Source of the DNA: an uncultured Clostridia bacterium
Lineage (GTDB): Bacteria > Bacillota > Clostridia > TANB77 > CAG-508
Assembly (NCBI GenBank): GCA_934129785.1
Contig: CAKOWW010000005.1
Location: 1-64,000 of the forward strand
Direction: 5' to 3'
DNA length: 64,000 bases
The stretch's first letter is position 1. Each line of letters begins with the position of its first letter. The position numbers were made by a program, and so were the translations under genes. Shown here piece by piece: positions 36,114 to 45,890 of this stretch. The notes under the pieces were generated by a model. It was not told where the DNA came from. It worked only from the letters and a program-made list of their open reading frames with translations, and did no database searches.

Positions 36114-38750
36114 TTGATTAGATTATTTTTTATAAAAAATAAATTAAAAAATAAAAAACTAATAAACAGTAATGACGAAAAAATATTAGAAAAATATAAA
36201 GCAATTGCGCAAAAAGAAAAACAAGAAATAGTAAAAGAATTTAAAACAAATATTGAAAAAGGATTAGCAAATAAAGAAGCAGAACAAAAACTAGAAGAGG
36301 ACGGAGAAAATATAGTTGTAAAAGATGATAAACACTCATGGTTTTACTTTTTTATAAATTCATTTAAAGATAAATTTATTTTGATTTTAGTTGTTTTAGC
36401 AATAATAAATAAATTTGTTGGAGATGACACATTAGGTACAGTTATTATTTTAGCAATTGGATTTGTAAGCGCCATGATAAAATTTGCACAAAATTATTCA
36501 ACATATAAATTTAATAGAAAACTAAAAAGTGAAATGTTCTCAACAGCCACAGTTGTAAGAAATGGAAAAGAACAAACAATAAGAACGGAAAAAGTTGTAA
36601 AAGGAGATATCATACATTTAAATGCAGGTTCAATTATCCCAGCAGATGTAATGATTTTAGAAAACAAAGATTTATTTTTAAATCAATCTGTTTTTACTGG
36701 AGAAAGTGCACCAATTGAAAAAACAGATAAATTTAATAATTCAAATGAAATATTTTCGCTTTCAAATATTTGCTTAATGGGAACAAGTGTAATAAGTGGA
36801 AATGCAACAGCCATAGTAATTAATACAGGTTTCTCTACATATTTAGGAAGCATGGGAAAACAAATTGACAATAAAAAAGAAACAACAAATTTTGAAAAAG
36901 GTATGAATGGAATTACAAAATTATTAATAAAATACATGGTTGTAGTTTCAATAGCAGTATTTATTATTTATGCATTTATAAGAAAAGATGTGCTAGAAGC
37001 AGTGCTATTTGCATTATCAGTAGCTGTTGGAATTACTCCAACAATGTTACCTATGATAGTAAATGTCAATTTGACTAAGGGAACAAAAACACTTGCTAAG
37101 AAAAAAACATTAGTAAAAAATATGCAAGCAATTCAAAACCTAGGAGCAATAGATGTTTTATGTACCGATAAAACAGGAACATTGACTTTAGATAAAATAG
37201 TATTGCAAAAATATATAAATGTTGAAGGAAAAGAAGATTTATCTATATTAGAATATGCATTTTTAAACAGCTATTATAGTACCGGAATGAAAAATTTAGT
37301 AGATAAAGCAGTAATAGCATATGGAATTGAGCATAAGATAAAAGAACAAGTTATTGATTATGAAAAAATTGATGAGATACCATTTGATTATATTAGAAAA
37401 AAAGTAAGTGTTGTAGTAAAACATGACAACCACTACAGAATAATTACCAAAGGGGCACTTGAAGAAGTATTAAAAAGCTGTAATCAAGTAAAGATAAATG
37501 GCGAACATAAAGAATTAACTCAAGAAATGATAAAAAATATAAATGAAAATGCCGAAAATCTTTCAAGACAAGGAATGCAAGTAATTGCATTAGCATCAAA
37601 AAGAGAATATAGAGGTAAAGACATATTTAATGGTGACGATGAAAAGGAAATGACATTTATAGGATTTGTAGCATTTTTAGATCCACCTAAAAAAGAAGTA
37701 AAAAGTACAATAAAAAAACTAAAAAAATATGGAATAACAACAAAAATCTTAACAGGGGACAACCAATATGCTACTGAAAATATTTGCAACTTAGTAGGAA
37801 TAGAAAATTCGAAAATATTATTAGGTACAGACATTGATAAAATGACAGATGATGAACTTGCTAAAAATGTTGAAAAAGTAAATGTATTTGCTAGAATGAA
37901 TCCTTTACAAAAGGAAAGAATAATAAAAACACTTAGAAAAAATGGACATGTAGTAGGATATATGGGAGATGGAGTAAATGATGCACCATCATTACATAAT
38001 GCTGATGTTGGAATATGTGTAAACACGGCTACAGATATTGCTAAAGAAGCAAGTGACATTATATTGTTAGAAAAAAGTTTATCAGTAATATTTAATGGAG
38101 TACTAGAAGGAAGAAAAGTATATGGAAATATTATAAAATATATGAAAATGGCTTTAAGTTCTGACTTTGGAGATGTATTTAGTATATTTATTGCAAGTAT
38201 TTTCTTACCATTTTTACCATTATTGCCAATTCAAATGTTAATTCAAGACTTTTTATATGACTTTTCTCAAATAGGAATACCATATGATAATGTAGACGAA
38301 GAATTTTTGTTAAGACCAAGAAAATGGGATACTAAAGGATTAGGAACATTTATGAATGTAATGGGACCAGTAAGTTCAATAATAGATGTTTTAGCCTTTT
38401 TAGCATTTTGGTTTATATTAGGCTATAATGGAAATGTAAGTGAAAGTTATTTCCAAACAGCATGGTTTGTAGAATGTTTAATAAGTGAAACATTAATAAT
38501 TCATTTTGTTCGTACTGCAAAAGTACCTTTTGTACAATCAAAGGCAAATCCTATATTAACTGGTCTAACAATGGTAACAATAATAGGAACGATACTTGCA
38601 CCAATATTATTGCACAATATTGAGTCATTCCATTTTGAAATAATGCCACCAGTATATTACTTAATAGTAGCTGGATTAGCTATTTTATATGTGATTTTAG
38701 TTCAGATTGTAAAGAAAATATACATTAAAAAAGTTGGAAATTGGTTATAA
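36114..38750 (+). CDS. mgtA: magnesium-transporting P-type ATPase, MgtA/MgtB type
   Basis: An 878-residue type IIIB P-type ATPase that imports Mg2+. Landmarks are the FNRKLKSEMFSTATVVRNGK actuator entry, TGESAPIEK, the membrane motif GITPTMLPMIVNVNLTKG, the phosphorylation site LCTDKTGTLTLD and GYMGDGVNDAPSLHNAD. The C-terminal membrane region includes LPLLPIQMLIQDFLYDFSQ, typical of MgtA. The start is TTG with AAAGGAGA 10 nt upstream. No M-box riboswitch is seen ahead of it. A terminator follows. Confidence 0.9.
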   Translation: MIRLFFIKNKLKNKKLINSNDEKILEKYKAIAQKEKQEIVKEFKTNIEKGLANKEAEQKLEEDGENIVVKDDKHSWFYFFINSFKDKFILILVVLAIINKFVGDDTLGTVIILAIGFVSAMIKFAQNYSTYKFNRKLKSEMFSTATVVRNGKEQTIRTEKVVKGDIIHLNAGSIIPADVMILENKDLFLNQSVFTGESAPIEKTDKFNNSNEIFSLSNICLMGTSVISGNATAIVINTGFSTYLGSMGKQIDNKKETTNFEKGMNGITKLLIKYMVVVSIAVFIIYAFIRKDVLEAVLFALSVAVGITPTMLPMIVNVNLTKGTKTLAKKKTLVKNMQAIQNLGAIDVLCTDKTGTLTLDKIVLQKYINVEGKEDLSILEYAFLNSYYSTGMKNLVDKAVIAYGIEHKIKEQVIDYEKIDEIPFDYIRKKVSVVVKHDNHYRIITKGALEEVLKSCNQVKINGEHKELTQEMIKNINENAENLSRQGMQVIALASKREYRGKDIFNGDDEKEMTFIGFVAFLDPPKKEVKSTIKKLKKYGITTKILTGDNQYATENICNLVGIENSKILLGTDIDKMTDDELAKNVEKVNVFARMNPLQKERIIKTLRKNGHVVGYMGDGVNDAPSLHNADVGICVNTATDIAKEASDIILLEKSLSVIFNGVLEGRKVYGNIIKYMKMALSSDFGDVFSIFIASIFLPFLPLLPIQMLIQDFLYDFSQIGIPYDNVDEEFLLRPRKWDTKGLGTFMNVMGPVSSIIDVLAFLAFWFILGYNGNVSESYFQTAWFVECLISETLIIHFVRTAKVPFVQSKANPILTGLTMVTIIGTILAPILLHNIESFHFEIMPPVYYLIVAGLAILYVILVQIVKKIYIKKVGNWL

Positions 38751-38758
38751 AAAAATTA

Positions 38759-38794
38759 TAGTGTTACATAATAAAAAATGTGACACTATTTTTT
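38759..38794 (+). terminator. intrinsic terminator after mgtA
   Basis: Stem TAGTGTTACAT paired with ATGTGACACTA (one mismatch) followed by TTTTTT. Confidence 0.8.
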
Positions 38795-38833
38795 GACATT
38801 TGAAAGTGGCTATTTTTAGGCAAAAAAATGACC

Positions 38834-38874
38834 ATACCCCTCTATTTACAAAATACCCAATAGGGGTATATAAT
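38834..38874 (+). promoter_or_regulatory. copZA promoter with CsoR-type operator
   Basis: TTTACA (38845-38850) and TATAAT (38869-38874) are 18 bp apart. The spacer contains ATACCC-AATA-GGGGTAT (38853-38869), and a further ATACCCC lies at 38834-38840. This C-tract/G-tract dyad is the form bound by CsoR copper-sensing repressors. No csoR gene is present in the window. Confidence 0.7.
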
Positions 38875-38893
38875 AATATCTGGAGGTGGAAAA

Positions 38894-39103
38894 ATGAAAG
38901 AACTAGAAATAAAAATAAATGGAATGGTTTGCGGAGGGTGTGAAAACAGAGTAAAAAATGCATTATCAACAATTGAAGGTATAGAAAGTGTGGAAGCAAA
39001 CCATAATACTGGAATAGTAACAATAAAAGCAGAAAAAGATTTAGATGTTGTTCAAATTAAAGAAAGAATAGTAGACCTTGGGTTTGAAATTGTAGAGGAA
39101 TAA
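38894..39103 (+). CDS. copZ: copper chaperone CopZ-like HMA protein
   Basis: A 69-residue heavy-metal-associated domain with the ligand loop NGMVCGGCENRVKNAL (CxxC). It carries Cu(I) to the pump encoded next. TGGAGGTGG lies before the ATG, and the copA gene begins 4 bp after the stop. Confidence 0.9.
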   Translation: MKELEIKINGMVCGGCENRVKNALSTIEGIESVEANHNTGIVTIKAEKDLDVVQIKERIVDLGFEIVEE

Positions 39104-39107
39104 TAAT

Positions 39108-41306
39108 ATGAAAAGTATAATATTAGCGATTGATGGAATGACTTGTAGTGCATGCTCAAACGGATTAGAAAAATATTTAAATAAACAAAATGGAATTTAT
39201 GAAGCAAATGTAAACCTTGTAATGGCAAATGCTACAATAACATATGATGAGCAGATTCTAAATCAAGAAAAAATAGAGAAGTATGTAAAACAAGCAGGAT
39301 TTAAAAGTTTAGGATTATTTAAAAAATTTGATATAGAAAAAAATAATAAAAAAGAAAAAAGAAAATTTATTATTTTCACAATATTAGCAATAATTATTAT
39401 GTATATATCTATGGGACACATGATTGGACTATCAACTATAAAGTTTTTGAATGTAGAATATAACCCTATAAATTATGCAGTTAGCTTGTTAGTTTTAACA
39501 ATAGCCTTTTTCGGATATGGATATGATATTTTGAAAAATGGATACAAAAATTTGATTCACAAAATACCAAATATGGATACACTTGTTGCAATAGGCGTTA
39601 TAAGCAGTTTTATATATAGCTTATATGGAATGTATATGATAATAAAAGGTCATATGCATTATACAATGAGTTTATATTTTGAATCTACAGCAATAGTTAT
39701 TTACTTTGTTAAACTTGGAAGATATATTGATGGAATAAGCAAAGATAAAACAAAGGATGCGATAAGAAAATTAGTTGAAATCACTCCAAATAAAGCGGTA
39801 ATTGAAGTTAATGGAAAACAAAAAGAAGTAACTCTTGATGAAATAAAAAAGGGAGATATTGTAATTTCAAAAGCAGGAGACAAAATTGCAGTAGATGGTG
39901 AAATAATAGAAGGAAAAACTCATCTAGATGAATCTTTTATTACAGGAGAAAGTAAACCTGCAACTAAAAATGTTGGAGATAAAGTAATTGCAGGAAGTCT
40001 AAATTATGATGGGTTCATAAAATACAAAGCTGAAAAAATTGGAAAAGAATCAACAGTATCAGAAATAGTAAAATTGGTTGTTGAAGCAAGTAACACAAAA
40101 GCCCCAATAGCTAAAATTGCTGATAAAATTTCTGGGTATTTTGTTCCAGTAGTAATTATAATAGCTATATTAAGCTTTGTTGCATATTTAATTTTAGGAT
40201 ATGATTTTGGAACAGCATTAAGTACATTTGTTACAGTATTAGTAGTTGCATGCCCATGTAGTTTGGGATTGGCTACACCACTTGCAATAGTTATAAGTGA
40301 AGGAATATGTGCAAACAATGGAATATTGGTAAAGAAAAGTGAAATATTAGAAAATGTTTCAAAAATCAACACTATAGTATTTGATAAAACAGGAACATTA
40401 ACATATGGAAAACTTAGAATTTCTCAAATATACAATTATAGTAATTTATCAGAAAAAGAATTAATTAAAATTGCAGGAAGTATTGAAGAAACATCAACAC
40501 ATCCAATAGGAACAGCATTTGTAGAGTATATGCAAGAAAATAAAATTGCAAAATTAGAAGCAAAAAACATTGAAAATATTGCAGGATATGGATTGACTGG
40601 AGAAATTGATAATAAAAAAATAATATTAGGAAATAGAAAAATAATAGAAAAATTTTCTATTGAAAATAAATATTTAGAAGATGAAAAAGTTTTAGCTAAT
40701 AATGGTAACAGTATTATTTATGTTGCAAATGAAAAAGAAATTCTAGCATTAATAGGAGTAAATGATATTGTAAGAAAAAATGCAAAAAATGTTATAGAAA
40801 ATTTTAAAAAATGCAATATTAAAACTATAATGTTAACAGGTGATAACAAAGAGACAGCAGAAAAAATAGGCAAAGAACTAGGAATAGATAAAGTAATTTC
40901 AAATGTTCTACCATCTCAAAAATCAGAAACGATAAAGCAACTGAAAGAAGATGGAAATAAAGTTATGATGTGTGGTGATGGAATTAATGATAGTCCAGCA
41001 CTAACAAATGCTGACATTGGTATCAGTGTGAAAAGTGGAACTGACATTGCAATGGACTCAAGTGATGTTATTTTAACTAAAAATGATTTAGATTCAATAT
41101 TAAAACTAATCAAAATTAGTGAGAAAACAATTAAAAACATAAAGCAAAACTTGTTTTGGGCATTTTTCTATAATTGTTTGATGATACCTGTCGCTATTGG
41201 AATGTTAAAGCCAATTGGAATTTCAATAAATCCAATGATTGCCAGCTTGGCAATGGTGTTTAGTAGTTTTACAGTGATTTTAAATGCTTTGAGATTAAAA
41301 AAATGA
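39108..41306 (+). CDS. copA: copper-exporting P-type ATPase CopA
   Basis: A 732-residue P1B-type ATPase. It has a single N-terminal HMA domain (DGMTCSACSNGL), eight membrane helices, the transmembrane CPC ion site in VACPCSLGLATPLAIVIS, the phosphorylation site FDKTGTLTYG, the HP motif in ETSTHPIGTAF and the hinge MCGDGINDSPAL. These features specify Cu(I) export. It stops with TGA. It is translationally linked to copZ behind the CsoR-like operator. Confidence 0.95.
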   Translation: MKSIILAIDGMTCSACSNGLEKYLNKQNGIYEANVNLVMANATITYDEQILNQEKIEKYVKQAGFKSLGLFKKFDIEKNNKKEKRKFIIFTILAIIIMYISMGHMIGLSTIKFLNVEYNPINYAVSLLVLTIAFFGYGYDILKNGYKNLIHKIPNMDTLVAIGVISSFIYSLYGMYMIIKGHMHYTMSLYFESTAIVIYFVKLGRYIDGISKDKTKDAIRKLVEITPNKAVIEVNGKQKEVTLDEIKKGDIVISKAGDKIAVDGEIIEGKTHLDESFITGESKPATKNVGDKVIAGSLNYDGFIKYKAEKIGKESTVSEIVKLVVEASNTKAPIAKIADKISGYFVPVVIIIAILSFVAYLILGYDFGTALSTFVTVLVVACPCSLGLATPLAIVISEGICANNGILVKKSEILENVSKINTIVFDKTGTLTYGKLRISQIYNYSNLSEKELIKIAGSIEETSTHPIGTAFVEYMQENKIAKLEAKNIENIAGYGLTGEIDNKKIILGNRKIIEKFSIENKYLEDEKVLANNGNSIIYVANEKEILALIGVNDIVRKNAKNVIENFKKCNIKTIMLTGDNKETAEKIGKELGIDKVISNVLPSQKSETIKQLKEDGNKVMMCGDGINDSPALTNADIGISVKSGTDIAMDSSDVILTKNDLDSILKLIKISEKTIKNIKQNLFWAFFYNCLMIPVAIGMLKPIGISINPMIASLAMVFSSFTVILNALRLKK

Positions 41307-41466
41307 AGAGATAATTATTAGTTCACAAAAATTCAAGCTAAACTAATTTATTTTAAATAAATACTACACAAATAAGAAATAATGTGATACAATAAAAAGC
41401 GAAATTTAAAGATAAAGGATAAAATCCTTAAAATAATACAGTAAAATTAAAGAGGAGGAATTAGAG

Positions 41467-42186
41467 ATGTCAGGACACAGTAAATGGCACAACATACAAG
41501 CAAAGAAAGGAAAAGCAGATGCAGCAAGAGGAAAAATATTTACAAAATTAGGTAGAGAATTGCTAATAGCAGTAAAAGAAGGTGGACCAGATCCAGCAGG
41601 AAACTCTAAATTAAAAAATGTTATAGCAAAATGTAAAGCAGCAAACATGCCAAATGACACAATAAACAATGCAATTAAAAAAGCTTCAAGTAGTAACGAA
41701 AACTATGAAGAAATAACATATGAAGGATATGGACCAAACGGAGTAGCTGTAATAGTAGAAGCATCAACAGATAATAAAAACAGAACAGCAGCAGATGTAA
41801 GACATGTATTTGATAAAGCTGGTGGAAATCTAGGTACAACAGGTTGTGTATCATACATGTTTAACAAAAAAGGTGTAATTGTAATAGAAAAAGAAACAGC
41901 AAACATGGATGAAGAAGAACTAATGATGTTAGCATTAGAAAGTGGAGCAGAAGATTTCGAATCATCTGAAGAAGTATATGAAATAACAACAGACCCAGCT
42001 GATTTTTCTACAGTTAGCGAAAAATTAGAAGAAGCAGGATTAAGCTTCTTAGAGGCAGAAGTACAAATGGTACCAACAACAACAGTAAAATTAGATGAAA
42101 AAGGCGTAGAAAGAATGGAAAGATTAATAGAACGCTTAGAAGACTTAGATGATGTAGCAAATATATATCACAACTGGGAAGAATAA
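41467..42186 (+). CDS. yebC: YebC/PmpR family protein
   Basis: A 239-residue protein of the TACO1/YebC family, which acts as a DNA-binding regulator or a translation factor relieving polyproline stalling. The signature MSGHSKWHNIQAKKGKADAARGKIFTKLGREL is present, as are the acidic EEITYEGYGPNGVAVIVE and CVSYMFNKKGVI segments. Length is normal. AGAGGAGG precedes the ATG. Confidence 0.95.
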   Translation: MSGHSKWHNIQAKKGKADAARGKIFTKLGRELLIAVKEGGPDPAGNSKLKNVIAKCKAANMPNDTINNAIKKASSSNENYEEITYEGYGPNGVAVIVEASTDNKNRTAADVRHVFDKAGGNLGTTGCVSYMFNKKGVIVIEKETANMDEEELMMLALESGAEDFESSEEVYEITTDPADFSTVSEKLEEAGLSFLEAEVQMVPTTTVKLDEKGVERMERLIERLEDLDDVANIYHNWEE

Positions 42187-42222
42187 TTTTATTTGTGCCT
42201 TGGAAAGGGAATGGGATTAGTT

Positions 42223-43911
42223 ATGAAGCAAAAGAAAAATACTAAAATATTAATAATATTAGTTTTAATTATAATACTAGTGGCAGGTGGTATATATATA
42301 TATTTAGCCACAGATTTATTTAGAAATAATAAAGACATATTTTTTAAATATGCAAGTAAATTAGCAGATAATAAACAAGGTTTAATAGATGAAAATTTAA
42401 GCCAATACATAGAAAAAAAGAAAACAAATGCATATACAAATGAAGGTGAATTTAAGCCCAATGTAACAGCAAAAAATGGGCAAAGCGAATTTGATAGTGT
42501 AAATCAATTTAATGTAAGTTTTACAGGTAAAGTAGATAAAGCAAATTCAAAATCAGAACAAAATATAAGCTTAAATTATTCAGACTCTGTGAAATTTTCA
42601 GTAAATTATAGAAAAACTAACAATGAAATAGGCTTACAAACAGATTATGTAGGAAGCAAATATATTGTGTCAGATACTGAAAATACTAGTAGTTTAGAAA
42701 ACAGCAGTGAAGCACAAGAAATTGAAACCGATATAAAAAATTTAGAAAAAATAACGCAGTTAAACCTATCTGAAATTGAAAAAAGCCAAATAATAAGTAC
42801 ATATATGCATGTAATAACAGATAGTTTAACTCCGGAAAAATTTTCTAAAATAACAGATTCTAATAAAAAAGGATATAAATTGCAATTAACAGGAGAAGAC
42901 ATAAAAAATATTTGGACAAAATTATTAGAAACATTAAAAAATGACCAAACAACATTAGATAAGTTAAATGAGTATCTAAAAGAACAAAAAAATTCAGCAA
43001 AAATAACTTCAAGTGATATTGACAAAGAAATAAAAAGTATAAGTGATCGAGATTTAGAAAATGAAAAACTTGAAATTACACTATTTGTTTCAAAAGGTAA
43101 AGTGGACAATATTATAATAGAAACTAATGAAATCAAATTAGAAATTAAAAAAACAGGAAATAATAATTTAGTACAATATGGTATTAATCTTGAAGTATTG
43201 CAAAACAATAATCAAGAGGCAATTTCTAAAATATCAATTATAGCAAAATATGAAGGATTAAAAGAAAAACAAAAAGTATCTGAAAGCTATGAAATTGAAA
43301 TTGCAAATGAAGAAATAACATATGACTATAAAATAGATAATAATGTTAGTTTTAGTGAAGGTATAGAAATAGAAGATTTTTCCGATAATAACAGTATAAA
43401 TCTGGCAAATTATGATGAGAAAAAAACAACAGCATTTATGCAAGCAGTATATACAAGAATTGAGCAAACAAATCAAAAACAAATGGAAGAATTAGGAGTA
43501 GAGGAAAATCCAATAACTAAAATGTTCCCATCATTATTAGAAATGTTATCAGTGTCACAAGATAGTCAAGGTGATGAAGAAACAATAAACAGTTTTAATC
43601 AAAAGTTCGAAATGTATGCAAACACAAACCTTCAAGGAACAACTGTAAAGGGTTTAATAACTACAATATCAATTAATAATGGAATAAATAGTTCATCAGA
43701 TGAAGATGATAGCACTGATGATGAACAAGACACAAATAAATCAAAATATGAAATAAAAGAAATTAATTATAATGGCGAAGAATATGATGTTAATCAACAA
43801 AATGTAACATTTATAAAAAGTGATGTAGCAGTTGATAAATATTACAGAGTTGAATTTGAAAAAGACCAAGATACAGGAGTAATTTACAGGGCTGTTATAA
43901 ATGAAAAATAA
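42223..43911 (+). CDS. large membrane-anchored protein of unknown function
   Basis: A 562-residue protein with a basic N-terminus, one membrane helix (ILIILVLIIILVAGGIYIYL) and a long extracytoplasmic part rich in Ser, Asn, Glu and Lys. The region to residue ~400 repeatedly uses LNYSDSVKFSVNYRK-like beta strands; a low-complexity acidic stretch (SSSDEDDSTDDEQDTNKS) lies near the end. I do not recognise the family. The ATG at 42223 is preferred; an in-frame TTG at 42193 would add ten residues ahead of the leader. It sits between yebC and the spoIIIA operon and ends at a strong terminator. Confidence 0.55.
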   Translation: MKQKKNTKILIILVLIIILVAGGIYIYLATDLFRNNKDIFFKYASKLADNKQGLIDENLSQYIEKKKTNAYTNEGEFKPNVTAKNGQSEFDSVNQFNVSFTGKVDKANSKSEQNISLNYSDSVKFSVNYRKTNNEIGLQTDYVGSKYIVSDTENTSSLENSSEAQEIETDIKNLEKITQLNLSEIEKSQIISTYMHVITDSLTPEKFSKITDSNKKGYKLQLTGEDIKNIWTKLLETLKNDQTTLDKLNEYLKEQKNSAKITSSDIDKEIKSISDRDLENEKLEITLFVSKGKVDNIIIETNEIKLEIKKTGNNNLVQYGINLEVLQNNNQEAISKISIIAKYEGLKEKQKVSESYEIEIANEEITYDYKIDNNVSFSEGIEIEDFSDNNSINLANYDEKKTTAFMQAVYTRIEQTNQKQMEELGVEENPITKMFPSLLEMLSVSQDSQGDEETINSFNQKFEMYANTNLQGTTVKGLITTISINNGINSSSDEDDSTDDEQDTNKSKYEIKEINYNGEEYDVNQQNVTFIKSDVAVDKYYRVEFEKDQDTGVIYRAVINEK

Positions 43912-43931
43912 AATCAAAAAATAATAGTAGA

Positions 43932-43974
43932 AAAAAATGTCGCAAAGGAACAAACCTTAAAAGCGACATTTTTT
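43932..43974 (+). terminator. intrinsic terminator before the spoIIIA operon
   Basis: A perfect 12-bp stem AAAAAATGTCGC paired with GCGACATTTTTT. Confidence 0.8.
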
Positions 43975-44022
43975 GCGCCTAAAAGATATATTTTGTATGT
44001 TTAGGAGCAGAAAGGAAAACTT

Positions 44023-44902
44023 ATGAAGGAAATAACAGAAATTTTAAAATATTTTCCAATGAATATATATAATTTGCTAATTGAAGCAATAAATCAAAAG
44101 GAAAATTTAAAAACAGAATTGAGGGAAATTAGAATAAGAGCAAATAGACCAATAATTTTAAGGCTAAGAAATGTAGATATAGTAATTGAATATAAAGTAA
44201 CAAGTAATGAGATTTTGCAAATAGTAGAAAAATTATGCAATAACTCTATATATGCTTATAAAAACCAAATGTGTGAAGGGTTTATAACGGTAAGAGGTGG
44301 TCATAGAGTTGGAATAACAGGAACAGCAGTAATAGAAAATGGTAAAATAATAAACTTAAAATATATTGGAAGTATAAACTTTAGAATAGCAAGAGAGGTT
44401 AAAGATTGTAGTAAAAAAATTTTAAAAGAAATAATTGATATACCAAATAATTCAATATTTACAACTCTATTAGTGTCTCCACCTGGATATGGAAAAACTA
44501 CAATGTTAAGAGACACAATAAGAAATATAAGTAATGGAATTCCAGAAGTGAATTTTTATGGAAAAATATGTGGGCTTGTAGATGAAAGAGGAGAAATAGC
44601 AGCTATGTACCAGGGAATACCACAAAATGATATAGGAATAAGAACAGATGTTATTGAAAATATATCAAAGGCTCAAGGAATGAAGATATTAATAAGAACA
44701 ATGGCACCAGAAGTAATTGCTTGTGATGAAATTGGCTCAAAAGAAGACATAGAAGCAATTCGGAGAAGCCATGCTAGCAGGAGTAAAAGGAATATTTACT
44801 ATGCATGGAAAAAATATGGAAGATATAAAAAATAATGCTCAAATAAATAGACTATTGGAAACAAAACAAATAGAAAAAATAATATTTTTAGGAAAATCTT
44901 AA
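44023..44902 (+). CDS. spoIIIAA: SpoIIIAA ATPase, broken by +1 frameshift at CGG
   Basis: The AAA-type secretion ATPase of the SpoIIIA-SpoIIQ feeding-tube complex in the mother cell. The zero frame runs 246 codons with Walker A SPPGYGKTTMLRD and Walker B VIACDEIGSKEDIEAI, then meets an in-frame CGG at 44761. Continuing in frame gives a nonsense tail ending at 44835. Skipping the C gives GEAMLAGVKGIFTMHGKNMEDI…IIFLGKS with a stop at 44900, the conserved C-terminus of the family, for a total of 292 residues (Bacillus: 307). GAAAGGAAA lies before the ATG. First gene of the operon AA-AH. Confidence 0.9.
44758..44764 (+). other. candidate +1 frameshift site ATT-CGG-A in spoIIIAA
   Basis: Zero-frame codons are GCA ATT CGG AGA. 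Skipping the C gives GCA ATT GGA GAA GCC ATG (AIGEAM), restoring the family's C-terminus. Omitting a G instead (ATT CGA GAA) would restore the same frame. Confidence 0.7.
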
Positions 44903-44964
44903 AATAAGTTCTAAATAAAAAATAAATTGCATATAATAAAATATCAAAAGAAGGGGCAAGGTAT

Positions 44965-45480
44965 TTGGACATGCAAATAATAAAGTATTTTATGCTATTT
45001 TGTATTTTAATATCATCTAGTTTAATAGGAAAATTTCTAGCAAAAAAATATGTGTATAGGTTGGAAGAATTAGAAGAAATAGAAAACATTTTAAACATAA
45101 TAAAAAACAAAATAAAATTTACATATGAACCGATACCAGAGATATTTAAAGAAATTTCTGAAAGCTCAAGCAAAAATATAGGAAACATATTCAAAAATGC
45201 TAAAGAAAAAATGGAAGAAAAATCTGTATCACAGGCATGGGAAGAAGCAATAGAAGAATCAGAAAACAATTTAAAAAAAGAAGATAAAAAAGCACTAAAA
45301 ACAATGTCGAAATTATTAGGTTTAACAGATGTAGATGGGCAAATTAGCCAAATAGAAATAACAGAGAAGTTTTTACAAGATAATATTGAAATAGCTAAAA
45401 GAGAAAAACAAAGCAATGAAAAATTGTATACAAGATTAGGAACAATAATTGGACTAGCAATTGCAATTGTATTATTTTAA
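44965..45480 (+). CDS. spoIIIAB: SpoIIIAB
   Basis: A 171-residue mother-cell membrane protein of the SpoIIIA complex. It has an N-terminal helix (YFMLFCILISSSLIGKFLA), the conserved RLEELEEIENILNIIKNKIKFTYEPIPEIF segment and a C-terminal membrane helix (LGTIIGLAIAIVLF); the overall layout resembles type II secretion GspF-like proteins. TTG at 44965 follows AAGGGG by 8 nt; an ATG at 44971 is the alternative start. Confidence 0.9.
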   Translation: MDMQIIKYFMLFCILISSSLIGKFLAKKYVYRLEELEEIENILNIIKNKIKFTYEPIPEIFKEISESSSKNIGNIFKNAKEKMEEKSVSQAWEEAIEESENNLKKEDKKALKTMSKLLGLTDVDGQISQIEITEKFLQDNIEIAKREKQSNEKLYTRLGTIIGLAIAIVLF

Positions 45481-45504
45481 AATTTTGAGAAGGGAATGGA
45501 TAAA

Positions 45505-45699
45505 ATGGACATTAATTTGTTATTTAAAATAGCAGCAATTGGAATATTAGTTGCAGTATTACATCAGGTTTTAGTAAGAGCGGGTAGGGAAGATCAAGCA
45601 ATGATGACAACTTTGGCTGGCTTGGTTATAGTTTTAACAATGGTAATAAAGGAAATAAGTGGATTATTTGATACTGTTCGTACAATATTTAATTTATAG
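45505..45699 (+). CDS. spoIIIAC: SpoIIIAC
   Basis: A 64-residue two-helix membrane protein (MDINLLFKIAAIGILVAVLHQVLVRAGREDQ…). The QVLVRAGREDQAMMTTLAGL segment is characteristic. The ATG at 45505 is preferred over that at 45496 because AGAAGGG sits 10 nt before it. Confidence 0.9.
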   Translation: MDINLLFKIAAIGILVAVLHQVLVRAGREDQAMMTTLAGLVIVLTMVIKEISGLFDTVRTIFNL

Positions 45700-45723
45700 C
45701 TTTAAAATTCAAAACTTTATAGT

Positions 45724-45841
45724 GCAATAATATATTTTTTTATGTAGTGACAATTCGGGGGGACCGACTTTTATACTGTCTGTTATGCAATTACAGACAG
45801 TTAAAAGGTGGGAGTCACAAATAAAAAAATATATTGATTGC
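45724..45841. repeat. structured palindromic element inside the spoIIIA operon
   Basis: The 191-bp gap between spoIIIAC and spoIIIAD holds a nested hairpin. Outer arms at 45724-45751 and 45814-45841 are nearly perfect complements (28 nt, a few mismatches). An inner perfect stem, ACTGTCTGT paired with ACAGACAGT, lies at 45775-45801. Between them are G-rich and C-rich patches (GGGGGGACC / AAAAGGTGGGAG). It could be a small MITE or an RNA structure controlling the downstream genes. The other spoIIIA genes are separated by 5 to 62 bp or overlap. Confidence 0.6.
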
Positions 45842-45890
45842 ATTCTACAAAAGAGATAATTTATTACCGTTGGAAAGAGGTGAGATAAAA

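Noticed and set aside
43975..44005. Another CCTAAA…TTTAGG inverted pair as a recombinase site before spoIIIAA
   Set aside because: Only six bases per arm match, the spacer is far too long and there is no partner site nearby.
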